Shown here piece after piece: positions 61,033-64,000 of a stretch of 64,000 bases of DNA. This stretch comes from Terripilifer sp031921685 (GTDB lineage Bacteria > Pseudomonadota > Alphaproteobacteria > Rhizobiales > Beijerinckiaceae). Location of the stretch: the NCBI RefSeq assembly GCF_031921685.1, contig NZ_JAPDHU010000003.1, forward strand, positions 248,001 to 312,000. The letters run 5' to 3'. A program made the position numbers and the translations under genes. Under the pieces are notes generated by a model that worked only from the letters and a program-made list of their open reading frames with translations, did no database searches and was not told the DNA's origin. Numbering within the stretch: position 1 is the stretch's first letter; every line of letters begins with the position of its first letter.

Positions 61033-63567
61033 ATGGACGAACTGCTCAACGAATTCATTGTCGAGACCAACGAGCAGATCGAAGCCGTTGCCTCGCAGCT
61101 CGTCGCCTTCGAACGCACGCCCTCTAACTTCGACAGCATCACCGCCATCTATCGCCTGATCCACACGATCAAGGGCACCTGCGGCTTTCTCGACCTGAAC
61201 CGCCTGGCACGCCTGAGCCATGCGGCCGAAACCCTCATTTCGCGCATTCGCGACGATCGCGTCGCCACCCCCGCCGCCGTTTCCCTGATCCTCTCCACGG
61301 TCGACCGTATTCAATCGATCCTCGAAGGCTTGGAAAAGACCGGCAAGGAACCGGTGCAAGACGACAGCGAGCTGATCGCCGCCCTGGAAGGCATGGCGAT
61401 CGTGACCGCTCCGAGCGAGGAACCGAAGGCGGAAGCACCGGCATCGGCCGAACCGGCGGGCGAAAGCCCAACCGCCGCAAAGCCCGCCAACGCGCCCGCG
61501 TCGAACCGCGACAGCGCCAGCATTCGCATCGCGGTCGGCACTATCGAACGGCTGATGCGGCTGGTGTCCGAACTGGTACTCACCCGCAACCAGCTCTCCG
61601 AGATCAGCCGCCACAGCAACACTGGCGAATTGGCACTGTCGATGCAGCGCCTATCGACCATCACGACCGATCTGCAGGACGGTGTGATGCAGGTGCGCAT
61701 GCAGCCGATCGATCGGCTGTTCTCGAGCCTGCCGCGCCTGGTGCGCGATCTGAGCCACGAACTCGACAAGAAAATCGACCTCATCGTCGAAGGTTCCGAC
61801 ACCAATTTCGATCGCCAGCTCGTCGAACTGTTGCGCACGCCGCTCGTCCACATCATCCGCAATTGCGCCGACCATGGCATCGAGCCGGCCGCCGAACGTC
61901 TGGCCGCCGGCAAGTCGGCTGTGGGCCGCATTCGCGTTTCGGCCGCCCATGAAGCGAGCCACGTCACGATCGAAATCGCCGATGACGGCCGTGGTCTCGA
62001 CGCCGACAAGATCCGCGCCAAAGCCCTGTCGCTCGGCCTCGCCAGTTCGGCCGATATCGCCACCATGACGCGCGATGAAATCTACAATTTCATCTTCGCG
62101 CCGGGCTTCTCGACCGCACGGCGCGTGACGCAGGTGTCCGGCCGTGGCCTTGGCATGGACATCGTCCGGCAGACCGTGGAGTCCATCGGCGGCCGGATCA
62201 ACATGTCGAGCCAGCCGGGCATCGGCAGCGTCTTCAAGCTGAAACTGCCGCTGACCTTGGCGATCACGCCGGCGCTCGTCGTCACCTCGCGCGGCCATCG
62301 CTTCGCCGTGCCGCAAAACGCCGTCATAGAGGCCGTCGCCTGCCAGCCTGGCGGATCCTGCCGTCTCGACCTGATGCAAAACGCCCCTGTCCTGCATTTG
62401 CGCGATGAAATCCTGCCGGTCATCGACCTCGCCAGCCACTTCGACAGAGCAGCGCCGCCCATCGCTATCGATCGCGAACAATTGGTCATCGTGCTGCGCT
62501 CGGGCACCGCGACCTTCGCAGCCACCGTCGACACAATCGCCGATATTCAGGAAATCGTCGTCAAGCCGCTGGGTCCGTCTCTGGCGCATATCGCCGGCTT
62601 CGCCGGCAATACGATTCTCGGCGACGGCTCGGTGGTGCTGATACTCGATATCGCCAGCCTTGCGACGACGCTCGGCCTGTCGACATCGACCAACTTCAGC
62701 CCGAAGCAGCGAGACGACAGCGCCTATGTCAAGGAAGCGACGCGCATGATCGTCTTCCGCGCCGGCCCCGGCCCGCGCAAGGCCGTGCCGCTGTCGCAGA
62801 TTTCTCGCATCGAAAATGTCGCCACCGCCGATATCGATCAATCCGGCGGCGCCTATGTCCTCAAGCGCGGCAGCTCCATCATTCCGCTCGCCGCCTGCTG
62901 GGACGCCGATTTCTCCACCCAAACGCAATGGCCGGTTTTGATCATCGGCGTCGGCGGCGAACCCATGGGGCTGGCCGTATCGGAGATCATCGACGTCGTC
63001 GACGAGCCGCTCAACATCAACATTCCCGCGTCCGTGCCCACCGTGCTTGGCTCGACGATCCTGGCCGGGGAAGCGACTGAGATCGTCGATCTCGCCCACT
63101 ACATGCAGATCACGCTGCCCAAGGCCTTCCAGCGCGGCCATGCGCGCAAGTTCAACATTCTCCTCGTCGACGACAAGCAGTTCTTCCGCGATTTGCTCGC
63201 TCCTGTCATTTCCGCCGCCGGTTATGACGTCACCTCCGTGGCCAGCGGTGCCGAAGCGCTCAGCCTCGTCGAGCGCGGGCATGATTTCGACGCGGTGATC
63301 TCCGACATCGATATGCCCGGCATGACCGGCTATCAGCTGGCGCAGACCTTGCGCGCCGACCACGCTTTCGGATCGCGGCCGATCATCGCCATCGATGCTT
63401 ACGCCGGCCCCACCATCGCCACCGCGGCGCGCAAGGCCGGTATGACCGATGTGATCGGCAAGTTCGATCGCACCGCCCTGATCGACAGACTGAGCACGGC
63501 GCTGGAAGCCGATACCTTCGGCGCTTCATCCATTGAAGGCAGCGCCATGAACGGAGCGGCCGCATGA
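61033..63567 (+). CDS. cheA: Hybrid chemotaxis histidine kinase CheA with receiver domain
   Basis: An 844-residue signalling protein. HPt domain with the phosphorylated His in LIHTIKGTCGFLDL (about residue 45), an Ala/Pro-rich linker in place of a P2 domain, dimerisation helices, then the kinase domain (VHIIRNCADHGIE, ADDGRGLDA, SGRGLGMDIV), two CheW-like domains and a C-terminal receiver (ILLVDDKQFF, phospho-Asp in VISDIDMPGM, Lys in VIGKFD). In the receiver the switch Thr/Ser position appears as Asp (IIAIDAYA). Its stop overlaps the cheW start as ATGA. Confidence 0.93.
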   Translation: MDELLNEFIVETNEQIEAVASQLVAFERTPSNFDSITAIYRLIHTIKGTCGFLDLNRLARLSHAAETLISRIRDDRVATPAAVSLILSTVDRIQSILEGLEKTGKEPVQDDSELIAALEGMAIVTAPSEEPKAEAPASAEPAGESPTAAKPANAPASNRDSASIRIAVGTIERLMRLVSELVLTRNQLSEISRHSNTGELALSMQRLSTITTDLQDGVMQVRMQPIDRLFSSLPRLVRDLSHELDKKIDLIVEGSDTNFDRQLVELLRTPLVHIIRNCADHGIEPAAERLAAGKSAVGRIRVSAAHEASHVTIEIADDGRGLDADKIRAKALSLGLASSADIATMTRDEIYNFIFAPGFSTARRVTQVSGRGLGMDIVRQTVESIGGRINMSSQPGIGSVFKLKLPLTLAITPALVVTSRGHRFAVPQNAVIEAVACQPGGSCRLDLMQNAPVLHLRDEILPVIDLASHFDRAAPPIAIDREQLVIVLRSGTATFAATVDTIADIQEIVVKPLGPSLAHIAGFAGNTILGDGSVVLILDIASLATTLGLSTSTNFSPKQRDDSAYVKEATRMIVFRAGPGPRKAVPLSQISRIENVATADIDQSGGAYVLKRGSSIIPLAACWDADFSTQTQWPVLIIGVGGEPMGLAVSEIIDVVDEPLNINIPASVPTVLGSTILAGEATEIVDLAHYMQITLPKAFQRGHARKFNILLVDDKQFFRDLLAPVISAAGYDVTSVASGAEALSLVERGHDFDAVISDIDMPGMTGYQLAQTLRADHAFGSRPIIAIDAYAGPTIATAARKAGMTDVIGKFDRTALIDRLSTALEADTFGASSIEGSAMNGAAA

Positions 63568-64000
63568 ATCGTCCCGACATGAACCGCCCCGAACTGCAAC
63601 GGCGCACCGGTGCCCCCGTTTCATCGGCACTCGCGCAACGCACCGATAGCGTTTCCGCGCTGCTCGTCTTCGTCGTGACCATCAACGGTGAAACGTTCGG
63701 CCTGCCGATCGAACATGTGCGAACGGTGTTTCGCGTCACCGATGTCACGCCCGTGCCTTTGGCCCCCCCCTATGTGGTCGGATTGATCAATCTGCGCGGC
63801 AAGATTCTCACCGCCGTCAGCCTGCGCCAGAGGCTCGGCCTGCCCACCGATACGGTGAACAACGCTTTCGCCGTATGCCTGAAATATGAGGACGAGGATT
63901 TCGCCTTGATCGTCGATACGGTTCGGGACGTCGTCGAAGTACGGGAAGCCGATCGGCTCCCCGCTTCCCCGCACATCGCCGATGCGCGGGCGCAGCTCAC
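63564..64000 (+). CDS. cheW: Chemotaxis coupling protein CheW (3' end cut off by window edge)
   Basis: The first 145 residues of a CheW, which links receptors to CheA. After a 30-residue polar extension (MNRPDMNRPELQRR), the CheW fold appears: FVVTINGETFGLPIEHVRTVF, PPYVVGLINLRGKILTAVSLRQRLG and FALIVDTVRDVVEV. It starts inside the cheA stop (ATGA), so it is coupled to cheA. A run of eight C at 63743-63750 is in frame and codes for Ala-Pro-Pro. Confidence 0.9.
   Translation, partial: MNRPDMNRPELQRRTGAPVSSALAQRTDSVSALLVFVVTINGETFGLPIEHVRTVFRVTDVTPVPLAPPYVVGLINLRGKILTAVSLRQRLGLPTDTVNNAFAVCLKYEDEDFALIVDTVRDVVEVREADRLPASPHIADARAQL

Noticed and set aside
63743..63750. Run of eight C in cheW as possible phase-variation tract
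   Set aside because: It encodes Ala-Pro-Pro in the conserved PLAPPYVVGLINLRG context and keeps the frame; a C8 run alone in a GC-rich gene is weak evidence for slippage control.
1..64000. CRISPR array or tRNA genes
   Set aside because: No regularly spaced direct repeats and no tRNA-like cloverleaf were noticed on reading; a covariance-model scan would settle it.

Overview
The window is GC-rich chromosomal DNA from an alphaproteobacterium, most likely of the order Hyphomicrobiales (Rhizobiales). The evidence is the gene order mraZ-rsmH-ftsL-ftsI-murE-murF-mraY-ftsW-murG-murC-murB-ddl-ftsQ-ftsA-ftsZ-lpxC-bamD-recN-ligA, a ChpT phosphotransferase beside a hybrid CheA, an ArsR-methyltransferase regulator in front of metF-metH, and short intergenic repeats of types I recall from this order. 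The genus cannot be named from sequence alone.

Left part (1-6.4 kb): the 3' part of a uvrD/pcrA helicase gene (cut by the window edge), a palindromic intergenic repeat, a small secreted Cys-rich protein, a dienelactone hydrolase, prmA, an aminopeptidase P and a small exported DUF3828-like protein.

Cell envelope and division block (6.4-31.0 kb, all on the minus strand): the dcw cluster and its usual tail. Most junctions overlap by 1-7 nt (ATGA, GTGA or TGATG), so this is a translationally coupled operon. Two departures from the usual order stand out: murD is absent between mraY and ftsW, and a cupin gene sits between murB and ddl. Upstream of mraZ a predicted promoter carries three TGGGN boxes at a 10-bp period, next to a 77-bp imperfect palindrome.

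Middle (31.3-42.3 kb): an OpgC-type membrane acyltransferase overlapping an exported SGNH hydrolase; a methionine operon (ArsR-methyltransferase regulator, metF, metH) behind a perfect 16-bp palindrome; an SDR, a peptidoglycan amidase, a glycine-zipper lipoprotein and the RNase P RNA gene.

Accessory metabolic region (42.4-60.1 kb): one tripartite tricarboxylate transporter permease that looks like a TctA-TctB fusion, a 54-residue membrane peptide after it, three Bug/TctC-type binding proteins, two ABC-type binding proteins without permeases, two class II aldolase-family proteins, an SDR, an FAD-dependent oxidoreductase, two translationally coupled cupins, and a PQQ-type dehydrogenase paired with a diheme cytochrome c. 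It reads as uptake and oxidation of a carboxylated compound, substrate unknown. RluA-type and BaiN/HI0933-type housekeeping genes are interspersed.

Right end (60.3-64.0 kb): chpT, a hybrid cheA with a C-terminal receiver, and the start of cheW, cut by the window edge. No tRNA genes, transposases, integrases, phage genes or CRISPR arrays were seen.
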